Shown: in pieces, positions 48,908 to 56,494 of the stretch
How positions within the stretch are numbered: position 1 is the first letter of the stretch
Layout: every line of letters begins with the position of its first letter
Assembly (NCBI GenBank): GCA_903939515.1
Contig: CAJAHH010000072.1
Span: forward strand, 1 to 56,494
DNA: 56,494 nucleotides
Reading direction: 5' to 3'
Origin: an uncultured Verrucomicrobiota bacterium
GTDB lineage: Bacteria; Verrucomicrobiota; Verrucomicrobiia; Limisphaerales; UBA9464
Made by a program: the position numbers and the translations under genes
Notes under the pieces: generated by a model
Seen by the model: the letters and a program-made list of their open reading frames with translations, nothing else
Told to the model about the DNA's origin: nothing
The model's database searches: none

Positions 48908-49999
48908 ATGGCTGACGATCCCGAGAGCAAAACAGAGCAGGCAACGCCCAAGCGCCTCGAGGAATCCCTTTCCAAAGGTCAGTTCGCCCGCAGCGCCGAG
49001 GTCAACACCCTCTTCAGCATCCTGACGACCCTCCTCATACTAAAATGGATGGGGTCTGATCTCTGGACCGAGCTGACGTATCAGTTTCGAGGCCTCTTGG
49101 GAAACATCCAACCCGATCTCCCTTCGGCCGACTCGGTGGTGGCCGGAGCCTATTCGAGCGGAATGCGATTGGCCGGATTCATTTTGCCACCGCTCGGAAT
49201 GGCCATGGTATCCGGCATCATCGCCTCAGGGCTTCAGAGTCGATTCCATTTCACTCCGGGCGCCTTGAGCCTCAACTGGGGACGACTCAATCCCCTCGAG
49301 GGAATGCAGCAACTCTTCAAGCCCGGTATGCTTGTCCGGACGGGGGTCAAGATGCTCAATCTGGTGGTGATCCTGCTGGTAGCCTGGGGTCTTGTTTTGG
49401 ACCTGGTGAACGAACCGGTTTTTCTGACGGACTCCAGCCTCGAAGAGCTTCTGCGCTTCATGGGCACTGCGGTAGAGAAGCTCCTGGGACGCTTGCTCTT
49501 CGGCCTAGCGATCATCGTAGCCGCCGATTACGGCTATCAAGTTTGGAAAACCTCCGAGGATCTCAAGATGTCCAAGCAAGAGGTCAAGGAGGAGTCGCGT
49601 TCCAGCGAAGGCGATCCGGAATCCAAAGCCCGCATGAAGAGAGCTCAGCGGAAGATGCGCGTGAGTTGGCGCAAGACAGTTCCAACCGCAGATGTGGTGG
49701 TGACCAACCCCACGCATCTCTCGGTCGCTCTCAAGTTCGACTCAGCCGTCGACAAAGCACCCCGTGTGGTGGCGAAAGGCCAGGGTTTCAATGCCCTCCG
49801 GATTCGGGAAATCGCCAAAGAATTCCAAGTACCACTGGTGGAGAACAAGCCGGTCGCCCGGCTGCTATTCCAGATTTGCGAGGAGGGAGACGCCATAGAT
49901 CCGAGGGTCTATCAAGCGGTCGCCGAGATCCTCGCCTTCGTCTACCGGACCAACCGTTACCGCTACTACCTCGGCAAGAACACCCCACCGAATGGCTAA
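48908..49999 (+). CDS. flhB: flagellar export apparatus protein FlhB
   Basis: 363 residues. The N-terminal 'ESKTEQATPKRLEESLSKGQFARSAEV' is conserved, four membrane helices span about 30-210, and the autocleavage site NPTH is at 267-270 with cleavage expected between Asn267 and Pro268. The C-terminal cytoplasmic domain 'PRVVAKGQGFNALRIREIAKEFQVPLVENKPVARLLF' participates in the hook-to-filament substrate switch with FliK. Overlaps flhA by 8 nt. Confidence 0.97.
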   Translation: MADDPESKTEQATPKRLEESLSKGQFARSAEVNTLFSILTTLLILKWMGSDLWTELTYQFRGLLGNIQPDLPSADSVVAGAYSSGMRLAGFILPPLGMAMVSGIIASGLQSRFHFTPGALSLNWGRLNPLEGMQQLFKPGMLVRTGVKMLNLVVILLVAWGLVLDLVNEPVFLTDSSLEELLRFMGTAVEKLLGRLLFGLAIIVAADYGYQVWKTSEDLKMSKQEVKEESRSSEGDPESKARMKRAQRKMRVSWRKTVPTADVVVTNPTHLSVALKFDSAVDKAPRVVAKGQGFNALRIREIAKEFQVPLVENKPVARLLFQICEEGDAIDPRVYQAVAEILAFVYRTNRYRYYLGKNTPPNG

Positions 50000-52073
50000 T
50001 CCCCTCTCATCCCCGGGTCTGTCGGTCCGGATGCCAAAGTCCCAGTTGGCGGTCGCGTTCTTCGTCCTGGGTTCGTTGCTGCTGCTCATTCAGCCGATCC
50101 CGTCATTCCTGCTCGATATCCTCATCGTGCTGAGTCTCGGGAGCGCAATTCTCACGTTGATGGTCGTGCTCTTCCTCCGCGATCCGGCGGAGTTCTCGAC
50201 GTTTCCCACGCTGCTGCTCATTACCACGTTGTTCCGGCTCGGCCTGAACGTGGCCTCCACCCGACTCATCCTGAGTACAGGTGAGGCAGGCCAAATTATT
50301 TCGGCCTTCGGTGAACAAGTAGTCGGGGGCAATTATGTCATCGGCGTCATCATCTTCGCGCTGCTGACGGTCATTAATTTCGTGGTCATCACCAAGGGCG
50401 CAGGGCGAATTGCAGAGGTCGCGGCCCGATTCACCCTGGATGCGCTGCCGGGCAAACAAATGGCCATCGACCAGGAACTCAATTCTGGAGCTATTTCGGA
50501 GGTGGTTGCTCGGAACCGGCGACAAATGCTGCAACGCGAAATCGATTTCTATGGAGCCATGGACGGCTCGTCGAAGTTCGTTCGTGGGGATGCCATCGCG
50601 GCCATTCTCATCGCGGTCATTAACATCGTTGGCGGCTTTTTGATCGGCGTCTTCCAGCGAAACGAGTCGGCCCTGGAGGTGTTGAGCCGGTACACCATTC
50701 TGTCCATTGGTGACGGCCTCGTCTCACAGGTGCCGTCCTTGATTTTCTCGACCGCGGCGGCACTGCTCGTGACTCGTGCGGCAGCCCGGGAAGACCTCGG
50801 GACTGCGTTGGGTCAGCAGTTGGTGCTCCAACGACGCCCCATCCTTCTGACTGCGGGTGCGATGGGATTTGTGGCCTTGATGCCCGGGTTCCCGACGGTT
50901 CTCTTGCTGTGCACTTCCGGTCTCCTCTTTGCCTTGTGGCGGACACTGCCCGAGCGACCGGCATCCCTCTCGGGTTTGGAATCCGCAACCAATGAAGCGG
51001 CTGCCAAAGATGCACCCAAGGCCGGTCAGGAACCCATTCAGCAACTTCTTTCCGTCGATCCGCTGGAAGTTCAGCTGGGATTTGGATTGGTCACCTTGGC
51101 CGATGTGAGCAAGGGCGGAGACCTCTTGGAGCGGGTCACTGGAGTTCGAAAGAATTTCGCCCAGACCATGGGCTTTGTCGTCCCCTCGGTCCGCCTGTGG
51201 GACAATCTTCAATTGGACTCGCAGGAGTACCAGATTCTCTTCCGCGGAAACATGGTAGGACGCGGGACATTGCGCCCGGGCCGCTGGCTCGCCATGAACA
51301 TCAGTCATAGCGACCAGGTGATTGCTGGCGAGGCCACCACTGAGCCGGTCTTCAATTTGCCTGCCGTCTGGATCGATGAACTCCACCGCAGCAGCGCGGA
51401 ATTAGCGGGGTACACCGTGGTGGATACCACCTCCGTGCTCGTCACGCATTTCCAGGAGTGCATCCGCCGGCATGCCCACCAATTGCTCAGCCGACAAGAT
51501 GTCGACGGACTCCTCGACAATCTCAAGAAAACCCAACCGGCCCTAGTCAATGAGCTGGTGCCCGCACAACTCAATCTGGGACAGATCCAGCGCATCCTTC
51601 AGAATTTGCTCATCGAAGGCATTTCGATCCGCAACCTGGTGAGCATCCTAGAGCGGGTGGCCGACAGCTCAGCGACCACCAAGAACATCGACGAATTGTC
51701 CGAACAAGCCCGTCGTTCCATTGGTCCAGAGTTGGTCAAAGGCTACCTGGATGAGCGGGGTAATCTCTCGGCCATCACTTTGGAAAGTTGGCTAGAAGAA
51801 GAGTTGGCCAAAGGACTCCATCCGGGAATGACCGAGAATACGTTGGCCTTAACGCCCATGGCGGCGCAGCACCTCAGCTTCCATATCGGGAAGGCAATCC
51901 AACCCGCTGTGGCCGAAGGGCGCATTCCCCTATTGCTGTGTTCCGGAGTCATCCGCCTTGGGCTCCGTAAGTTCTTCGGCCCTACCTATCCGGACCTGCG
52001 ATTTCTGGCCTACGAAGAATTGCCCCCACGGCTCCGAGTCAACACCGAGTACTCGATCCCCAGTCTGCCTTGA
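49992..52073 (+). CDS. flhA: flagellar export apparatus protein FlhA
   Basis: 693 residues. Eight membrane helices in the first ~310 residues, with the conserved FHIPEP-type cytoplasmic loop 'ARFTLDALPGKQMAIDQELNSGAI' and 'RREIDFYGAMDGSSKFVRGDAIA' (written here across two lines of the family pattern). The C-terminal domain docks chaperone-substrate complexes ('LLIEGISIRNLVSILERVAD'). It overlaps flhB by 8 nt and precedes flhF by 9 bp. Confidence 0.97.
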   Translation: MANPLSSPGLSVRMPKSQLAVAFFVLGSLLLLIQPIPSFLLDILIVLSLGSAILTLMVVLFLRDPAEFSTFPTLLLITTLFRLGLNVASTRLILSTGEAGQIISAFGEQVVGGNYVIGVIIFALLTVINFVVITKGAGRIAEVAARFTLDALPGKQMAIDQELNSGAISEVVARNRRQMLQREIDFYGAMDGSSKFVRGDAIAAILIAVINIVGGFLIGVFQRNESALEVLSRYTILSIGDGLVSQVPSLIFSTAAALLVTRAAAREDLGTALGQQLVLQRRPILLTAGAMGFVALMPGFPTVLLLCTSGLLFALWRTLPERPASLSGLESATNEAAAKDAPKAGQEPIQQLLSVDPLEVQLGFGLVTLADVSKGGDLLERVTGVRKNFAQTMGFVVPSVRLWDNLQLDSQEYQILFRGNMVGRGTLRPGRWLAMNISHSDQVIAGEATTEPVFNLPAVWIDELHRSSAELAGYTVVDTTSVLVTHFQECIRRHAHQLLSRQDVDGLLDNLKKTQPALVNELVPAQLNLGQIQRILQNLLIEGISIRNLVSILERVADSSATTKNIDELSEQARRSIGPELVKGYLDERGNLSAITLESWLEEELAKGLHPGMTENTLALTPMAAQHLSFHIGKAIQPAVAEGRIPLLLCSGVIRLGLRKFFGPTYPDLRFLAYEELPPRLRVNTEYSIPSLP

Positions 52074-52082
52074 TTCATCGAC

Positions 52083-53090
52083 ATGAATCACCATTCCTCT
52101 GATCGATCTGCGATTCCCCAGACAGGCCTGATGCTCTTCAAGGGCCATACGGCCGAAGAAGCCTTGGCCAAGGTGCATCAAAGTCTTGGATCCTCGGCCA
52201 TCGTGGTGCAACTCAAGCGCGTCCCGTCGGCCGGCATTGGCCGGATTTGGGGAGCCATGGAAATTGAGGCGTGGGCTCAGGCCCCTGCCCCAATAATACC
52301 GACCCCGATAACCTCCGATTCACCGGTTGCTCGGGTCCGCTCTGCTCCGAAAGAAGCCCGGACGATGGAGCTGCTTCGGAGTCTCGGTCTCAATGAGGAC
52401 TCCGCCCGGAAGGTGCACCAGTCTATTCCCAGTTCGGGCGCGGCATTGACCAACCAGGAGGCCTGTCTTCAGCTCGGCGCTGCACTGCTCGCTGCATGGG
52501 ATAAAGGCACCAAGCGGATTCCAAAAACACCCCGCCGGATTGCCCTCATTGGGGCGGCGGGCTCCGGCAAAAGCGTGGCGACCGCCAAGTGGATTACCAT
52601 CGAATCACTCCGCCATCGGCACGATTGCCGGATCTGGTGCCTCGATGGAATTGTCGCTAATTCAGCGGAGTTTTTATCACAGCATGCCGAACTGCTGGGA
52701 ATTCCCGTGGAGACGACCTGGAACCCCGGGCTACCGCCGTGCTCCCGCGAATTTCTAGACCTGCCCGGCTGGAACCCCACCGATCCGGATGTCTCCGATC
52801 GGATGGCCAATCTCCTCGACCGCTTTGAACCGGACTGCTTGCTGCTCACCCTCAATGCAGCGTATGAGGCATCCATCCTCCAAAATCAGGTGAAGCAGTT
52901 CATGCCCTTCCGACCGCATGGGTTGCTCCTCACGCATTTGGATGAGTGCGGGTCACCCTCCAAAGTCTGGGATCTAGTCCTCTCCAGCGGCATTGCGCTC
53001 TTTGGGACATCGAGTGGCCGTTTCATCCCGGGCGGTTTCGATCGCACCGGAGGCGAAGCCTGGATGGAACGATTGTTCGAGCAGGTCTGA
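52083..53090 (+). CDS. flhF: FlhF-like SRP-family GTPase, divergent
   Basis: 335 residues, shorter than typical FlhF. The opening 'MLFKGHTAEEALAKVHQSLGSSAIVVQLKRV' is the FlhF-type N-terminus. The NG domain has a P-loop GAAGSGKSV (about 153-161) instead of GPTGVGKTT, 'DLPGW' in place of DTAGR, and 'THLDE' in place of TKLDE. The family assignment comes from the N-terminus and the position after flhA. Changes in all three GTPase motifs suggest altered or reduced GTP use. FlhG is not seen downstream. FlhF determines flagellum placement at the pole in many species. Confidence 0.78.
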   Translation: MNHHSSDRSAIPQTGLMLFKGHTAEEALAKVHQSLGSSAIVVQLKRVPSAGIGRIWGAMEIEAWAQAPAPIIPTPITSDSPVARVRSAPKEARTMELLRSLGLNEDSARKVHQSIPSSGAALTNQEACLQLGAALLAAWDKGTKRIPKTPRRIALIGAAGSGKSVATAKWITIESLRHRHDCRIWCLDGIVANSAEFLSQHAELLGIPVETTWNPGLPPCSREFLDLPGWNPTDPDVSDRMANLLDRFEPDCLLLTLNAAYEASILQNQVKQFMPFRPHGLLLTHLDECGSPSKVWDLVLSSGIALFGTSSGRFIPGGFDRTGGEAWMERLFEQV

Positions 53091-53152
53091 ACGGAGATCG
53101 GTCCTGACCTTGGAGCTTCATCCGGCCACAGCACGGTGGTGCTTCAAAAAAT

Positions 53153-53278
53153 CCAACCTCACCCAAGAACCTCCGAGGTAAGGCGATTTCTCCGAAAGCG
53201 CCACGTCCGCAGACACGGACCGCCGCAGACACGGACCGGGCAGAGATCTGTCACTACCCAGAAGGTCCTCGGGCAACA
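53153..53278. repeat. dispersed repeat, copy A
   Basis: First of three copies of a repeat ending in CGGGCAACA. It begins near CCAACCTCACCC, includes ACCTCCGAGGT (an inverted repeat ACCTC-c-GAGGT), then 'GGCGATTTCTCCGAAAGCGC' and about two 16-bp units of the type ACGGACCGCCGCAGAC, and a tail related to AGATC...AGGTCCTCGGG. It is shorter than copy B because it has fewer tandem units. It lies in the 284-bp gap between flhF and the HDOD gene. Confidence 0.8.
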
Positions 53279-53297
53279 TCCGGGCGGTCAAAAACCA

Positions 53298-53312
53298 ACC
53301 GTCAGTGACGGT
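53298..53312. promoter_or_regulatory. 15-bp perfect palindrome downstream of flhF
   Basis: ACCGTCAGTGACGGT is symmetric around a central G (7-bp arms). The loop is too short for a full hairpin and no T-run follows on the plus strand, so it might be a protein-binding site or part of a weak terminator for the flagellar operon. Confidence 0.35.
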
Positions 53313-53338
53313 GTGAAAACTAATGATACCTGCCGGTT

Positions 53339-53363
53339 AAAAAGTTCCCTGCTCTCAAGCAGG
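53339..53363 (-). terminator. putative Rho-independent terminator of the HDOD gene
   Basis: On the minus strand, CCTGC-TTGAGA-GCAGG forms a 5-bp GC-rich stem with a 6-nt loop, followed by GAAC and then TTTTT. It lies 12 bp after the HDOD stop codon at 53375, the expected spacing for an intrinsic terminator. Confidence 0.5.
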
Positions 53364-53374
53364 TCCAAAGACTC

Positions 53375-54643
53375 TCAGAAGAGCTTCGCGAGTTCTGCGG
53401 CCTTGCTAATGGAGTTGTTGCACACGTCATCCAACGCCTCCCGGGGCACCTGATATCGTTGCCCCACCTTGTTGGCGAAGATCTCGTTCCATTCCTCGCC
53501 ATGAGACGGGTGAAGAGTACTCACATAGTGGGCCGCATCCGGACGTGTCTGGGCCGCACCATCATTGTGATCTTTCATGCAAAGCATCACATCTTCCGGC
53601 AATTCCCAGTGCAATGCGATCAAGGCCCCAACTTCGGCATGATCCCAGCCCATAGTCTCATGCTCCAGAGTGTGAAGGTCTCGCTTTTCTTCGATCGCAG
53701 TCGAAAAAATCTTCATGTAGTCGTCCTTCTTACTGCTGACAATCAGCGGCACACTGAGGTCCTGAAGAAATCCTGCGGTGAAGGACAGATTGGCTTTGGA
53801 CGGTTGGACAATGTCGGCGAGCTCTCGAGCCAGCACCGCACGGCGTGAACTCGCTTTCCAGAAGTCGCCGAGCGCGAACTTCGCATGGGTCTGACTGGGC
53901 ATCGCCGCCTTCGAACCGACAATCATGACGATGCGCTCTAAGTCCGCATTTCCCATGAGCATGATGGCGTGATCCAGAGACTGGACCTTGCTCTTCGGAG
54001 AGTACGCGGTGGAGTTCACCGTGTTCATCACCTTGCCCACCAACTGGGCATCGATCGACATGACCTCCATGATCTTTCCAGGAGTCGTGTCGGGATCCCG
54101 GAGTCGACGCAAGGTTTCGAAGACAGCCTTCCTGAATCGCGGAACCTCGACATCCCCGAGGAGTTGGCGAATGCGGTCCTGGACGTCCGTCGGCGACCAT
54201 CCGGCATACGGATTAATGAGCGCCGGCGCTGCCGGAACAATGAGGCCGCCCTCAGTGGTCACCGATCCTGGTGCCGGCTTACCGCGGTTCAACGTCGGTC
54301 GTGGCCGCTCGATGACTTGAATGATCGGCCGGCGCGGCGCGACGACAGCCCCTTTGCCTCGGCGTCCGCCCTTTCCAGCCGGCGCCTTCGGTTTTGCAGC
54401 CGGTTTGGGCTGCGGTGGTGGAACGACCGGCTTTGCCCCTCCGTGACCATGGGTCGCTTTCCAAATCGACAAGGCCGGGTTGGCCTCGGCGTCCTGAGCA
54501 TCCGCCTTCTGGTTCTTTCCTCTTAAGGCGCCTTGAAGCATCGAACCCAGCGAACGGGCCAACCGAACGGCCCTGCCGGGTTGCTGATCCGGAGAAACCG
54601 AGGAGGGTGCTGGTTTGTTGGAAGATCCTTCGCCCGGTTTCAT
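53375..54643 (-). CDS. HDOD-domain protein with basic low-complexity linker
   Basis: 422 residues. The N-terminal ~140 residues are disordered and rich in Lys, Ala, Pro and Gly ('KPAAKPKAPAGKGGRRGKGA'). An HDOD domain follows at about 155-365: 'PRFRKAVFETLRRLRDPDTTPGKIMEVMSIDAQLVGKVMNTVNSTAYSPKSKVQSLDHAIMLMGNADLERIVM', and the C-terminal 'LEHETMGWDHAEVGALIALHWELPEDV' matches its conserved 'E..i.G.dHaevGa.La..W.lP'. HDOD proteins lack HD phosphodiesterase activity in many cases and act in signalling and motility. It begins 8 bp after the channel gene stop, so the two are co-transcribed. Confidence 0.9.
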   Translation of the reverse strand: MKPGEGSSNKPAPSSVSPDQQPGRAVRLARSLGSMLQGALRGKNQKADAQDAEANPALSIWKATHGHGGAKPVVPPPQPKPAAKPKAPAGKGGRRGKGAVVAPRRPIIQVIERPRPTLNRGKPAPGSVTTEGGLIVPAAPALINPYAGWSPTDVQDRIRQLLGDVEVPRFRKAVFETLRRLRDPDTTPGKIMEVMSIDAQLVGKVMNTVNSTAYSPKSKVQSLDHAIMLMGNADLERIVMIVGSKAAMPSQTHAKFALGDFWKASSRRAVLARELADIVQPSKANLSFTAGFLQDLSVPLIVSSKKDDYMKIFSTAIEEKRDLHTLEHETMGWDHAEVGALIALHWELPEDVMLCMKDHNDGAAQTRPDAAHYVSTLHPSHGEEWNEIFANKVGQRYQVPREALDDVCNNSISKAAELAKLF

Positions 54644-54651
54644 AAGGTTGT

Positions 54652-56124
54652 TTATTCGCCGCGACGGCCCAACTGGTTGCTGAAGATAGTGAGTAATCCA
54701 CCCAGTCCGACGTAACCCACTAGGGTCAGCAAGTTCACGACAAATTGGGCGGCCACGGTCTTGGGCAGGATATCTCCGAAACCGAGGGTCAGTGCCACGA
54801 CGAAGGAAAAATAAATAGTCTCATACCAACTGCGTTGGAAGTCGGACGGGACAAACAATGCCGGAGTTACTACTCCGAGCGGGGCCGAACTTTGCCAACT
54901 GGCTTCTTTGCCCTCGGCCGCCGCCAAATTGGAGGCCGCGAGAAGATTTCCGCCGTCCTGATCCTTCAGATCCAGGGACGATTGCGTCGACCACAACGCC
55001 AAGGTGTCATCTTTGGGCAGATAGGCCGCGGTGATCGCCTGGTGGGTCGACTCATGAATCTTCTCACAAAGGTGATTCAGAGAGTCTTTTTCGGGATCAT
55101 AGTGAACCACCGTTCCATTAATACTCAGCGCCCCCGCTTTGACGGCCGTTGCGAAGCCCGCCGACTTCATCGGAACCTCCGGATCCACCTTGGTGAGACT
55201 GTCCGGGAGTAGTGCGAACGCGACGGCAAAGCCACCGATCAACAGAAAATTGAGCGCCACCCATCGGACCAGGCTTCGTCCACAATCGGAGGTCAGCCAC
55301 CACAGCCAATAGACCACCCGAGCCATCTTGCCCTGGTTACGAAACTCCTCGAGGTAGTTCTCATCCACGATGTGGCGACGCACCAAATACGCCCCAGTAA
55401 AATCGATGTCCCGAATATCCGAACCAATCCAGTTGGCGCTCGTGTAGTTCGTCAATCCACGCAATTGGATCGCGTGCAGGTCCGCCTTACCAAAATCGGC
55501 ACGGCTGACATCGCATTCACGCAAGTCGCTTCCCGTCAGGTTGGCCTGGTTGAACTCCGTCTCATGCAATTGAGATTCCAAGAGTCGCGCATCCTGAATG
55601 GAGGCCAAATGCACGCGAGCCTTCGTCCAGCTCGATTTAATGGCGCTGGCGCCGTCCAAGTTGGCTCGGATCAAATTGGCACCGTCGAAAATGGCTTCGC
55701 CAAAACCAGCCCCCTGCGCGGACGCCTCACTCAAATTAGCGCCCCGGAAGGAGGATGCCATGAACTCCCCTCCATCGAGGCATGCCTGGAACATGACTGC
55801 CTCATCAAACTTGGCGTGGGTGGCCACCACCCCTTTGAAATTACAGCGACTCAGCTCACTGCCGGTGAAATCACAGCCGGAAAGGTCGAGGCCGCTAAAA
55901 TCCCGCCCCAGAAAGTTCATCCCCGAGAGGCGTTGCAGCTCGATCGGAAGCGCTTCCCCGGCCGTTTGTGCCTGACGGTAGCGGAACAGGATTTCATCTT
56001 CCCGACTCAACGTCTCGACGGCCACCGGGGTCTCCGTCTCTAGAGAATCGGGTGTGACAGCAGCCTCCGTCTCAAGCGACGTCGGGTTCTCTAAGGGATC
56101 GTTTTCGGTCAACTCGGTGGACAT
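54652..56124 (-). CDS. pentapeptide-repeat protein fused to two-helix ion channel
   Basis: 490 residues. The cytoplasmic N-terminal part carries pentapeptide repeats at about 70-245 (A/C-D/N-L/F-x-x periodicity). Then one membrane helix at about 285-306, a long ~120-residue extracytoplasmic loop, and the channel pore with the selectivity filter T-L-G-F-G-D (446-451) followed by helix two (458-482). The filter resembles the TxGxGD of K+ channels. A right-handed beta-helix regulating a K+-like channel is a known bacterial architecture; the large loop between helix 1 and the pore is unusual. It heads the operon with the HDOD protein. Confidence 0.9.
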   Translation of the reverse strand: MSTELTENDPLENPTSLETEAAVTPDSLETETPVAVETLSREDEILFRYRQAQTAGEALPIELQRLSGMNFLGRDFSGLDLSGCDFTGSELSRCNFKGVVATHAKFDEAVMFQACLDGGEFMASSFRGANLSEASAQGAGFGEAIFDGANLIRANLDGASAIKSSWTKARVHLASIQDARLLESQLHETEFNQANLTGSDLRECDVSRADFGKADLHAIQLRGLTNYTSANWIGSDIRDIDFTGAYLVRRHIVDENYLEEFRNQGKMARVVYWLWWLTSDCGRSLVRWVALNFLLIGGFAVAFALLPDSLTKVDPEVPMKSAGFATAVKAGALSINGTVVHYDPEKDSLNHLCEKIHESTHQAITAAYLPKDDTLALWSTQSSLDLKDQDGGNLLAASNLAAAEGKEASWQSSAPLGVVTPALFVPSDFQRSWYETIYFSFVVALTLGFGDILPKTVAAQFVVNLLTLVGYVGLGGLLTIFSNQLGRRGE

Positions 56125-56226
56125 GAGATTGGTCTAGAGGAAACGAATAGATACCGGTCCCCGGAGTAGGCATGCGGCAGAATCCCCTCCTCCTTAAGGA
56201 AGGATTGCGATTTGATCGCACCAAAA
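56125..56226. other. upstream region of the channel operon
   Basis: No gene. It contains the self-complementary TCCTTAAGGA (56191-56200), followed by GCGAT-TTG-ATCGC, an inverted repeat with 5-bp arms. These could be part of the promoter/operator region of the minus-strand channel gene; no clear -35/-10 was identified. Confidence 0.3.
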
Positions 56227-56386
56227 CCCCAACCTCACCTGAGAACCTCCGAGGTGGGGCGATTTTTCCGAAAGCGCCATGTCAGCAGACACGGACCGCC
56301 GCAAAGACAGACCACCGCAGAAACGGATCGCCGCAAAGACGGACCGCTCGGAGATCGTTCCCTAACTCGGAAGTCTTCGGGCTACA
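56227..56386. repeat. dispersed repeat, copy B
   Basis: Second copy: AACCTCACCTGAGAACCTCC, the inverted repeat ACCTCCGAGGT, then GGGGCGATTTTTCCGAAAGC, followed by about 3.5 tandem 16-bp units (ACGGACCGCCGCAAAG, ACAGACCACCGCAGAA, ACGGATCGCCGCAAAG, ACGGACCGCT) and the tail ending TCTTCGGGCTACA. It is the longest of the three copies and shows the unit structure best. Confidence 0.85.
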
Positions 56387-56404
56387 ATCCAATGTTCCTA
56401 CCAC

Positions 56405-56494
56405 AACCCCCGCCTCGCCCGAGCACCTCCGAGGTGGGGCGATTTCTCCGAAAGCGCCATGTCTGCGGACGCGGACCGCCGCAAAGACAGACCA
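56405..56494. repeat. dispersed repeat, copy C, cut by the window end
   Basis: Third copy, starting 18 bp after copy B in the same orientation: AACCCCCGCCTCGCCCGAGC, ACCTCCGAGGT, then GGGGCGATTTCTCCGAAAGC and the first 16-bp units, continuing past the window end. Confidence 0.85.

Noticed and set aside
53136-53453. Plus-strand 105-codon frame downstream of flhF
   Set aside because: It lies on the dispersed repeat and overlaps the end of the HDOD gene; Arg/Ser-rich translation without features.

Overview
The window looks like a chromosomal segment of a Verrucomicrobiota bacterium, possibly of the Limisphaerales/Pedosphaera type. This is inferred from the paired DUF1549/DUF1553 and DUF1501 proteins, secreted proteins with HAF, VCBS and choice-of-anchor M modules, a class I DhnA-type aldolase, high GC, and a full flagellar gene set in an unusual two-operon layout. 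No rRNA, tRNA or CRISPR array was seen.

Region 1 (1-11900) looks like a metal-homeostasis locus. It has a small His/Cys-rich secreted protein, a COG0523 (CobW-type) GTPase, two secreted proteins carrying HxH-containing choice-of-anchor M-like modules (one of 1630 residues), a second and divergent COG0523 protein, two small conserved unknowns and a PepSY-TM membrane protein. Most junctions are 4-nt start/stop overlaps, so this was probably one operon. An IS630-family element (7606-8688) sits exactly in the stop codon of the large surface protein and splits the operon.

Region 2 (11901-23151) starts with about 950 bp of apparently decayed DNA. It continues with a divergent aldolase/tgt pair, a DUF1549/DUF1553 plus DUF1501 pair, a 2Fe-2S ferredoxin, an MFS transporter coupled to a PQQ-propeller protein, and a DsrE-like trio whose last member is only 59 residues.

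Region 3 (23183-53090) is the flagellar island, built as two divergent operons from about 32.95 kb. The plus operon has 22 genes: flgB-flgC-fliE-fliF-fliG-fliH-fliI-fliJ-motE-like-fliK-flgD-flgE-fliL-fliM-fliN-fliO-fliP-fliQ-fliR-flhB-flhA-flhF. The order from fliJ to flgE resembles the Bacillus fla/che operon. The minus operon has 12 genes and carries fliA, motA, motB, fliD, fliS and a FliT-like gene. Among them are several proteins not normally found in flagellar operons: a Sel1-repeat protein fused to a trypsin-like domain that lacks catalytic Asp and Ser, a protein that looks like a catalytically dead IS256-family transposase, a small membrane protein, a protein with a Cys-rich tail, a lipoprotein and a possible FlgM. 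Flagellin, flgK/flgL, flgG/H/I and chemotaxis genes are not in the window.

Region 4 (53091-56494) holds an HDOD protein and a pentapeptide-repeat ion channel on the minus strand. They are bracketed by three copies of a dispersed repeat containing a short palindrome and 16-bp tandem units. The strongest candidates for something undescribed are the transposase-derived protein and its pseudoprotease partner at the head of the fliA/mot operon, followed by the metal locus with its HxH surface proteins.
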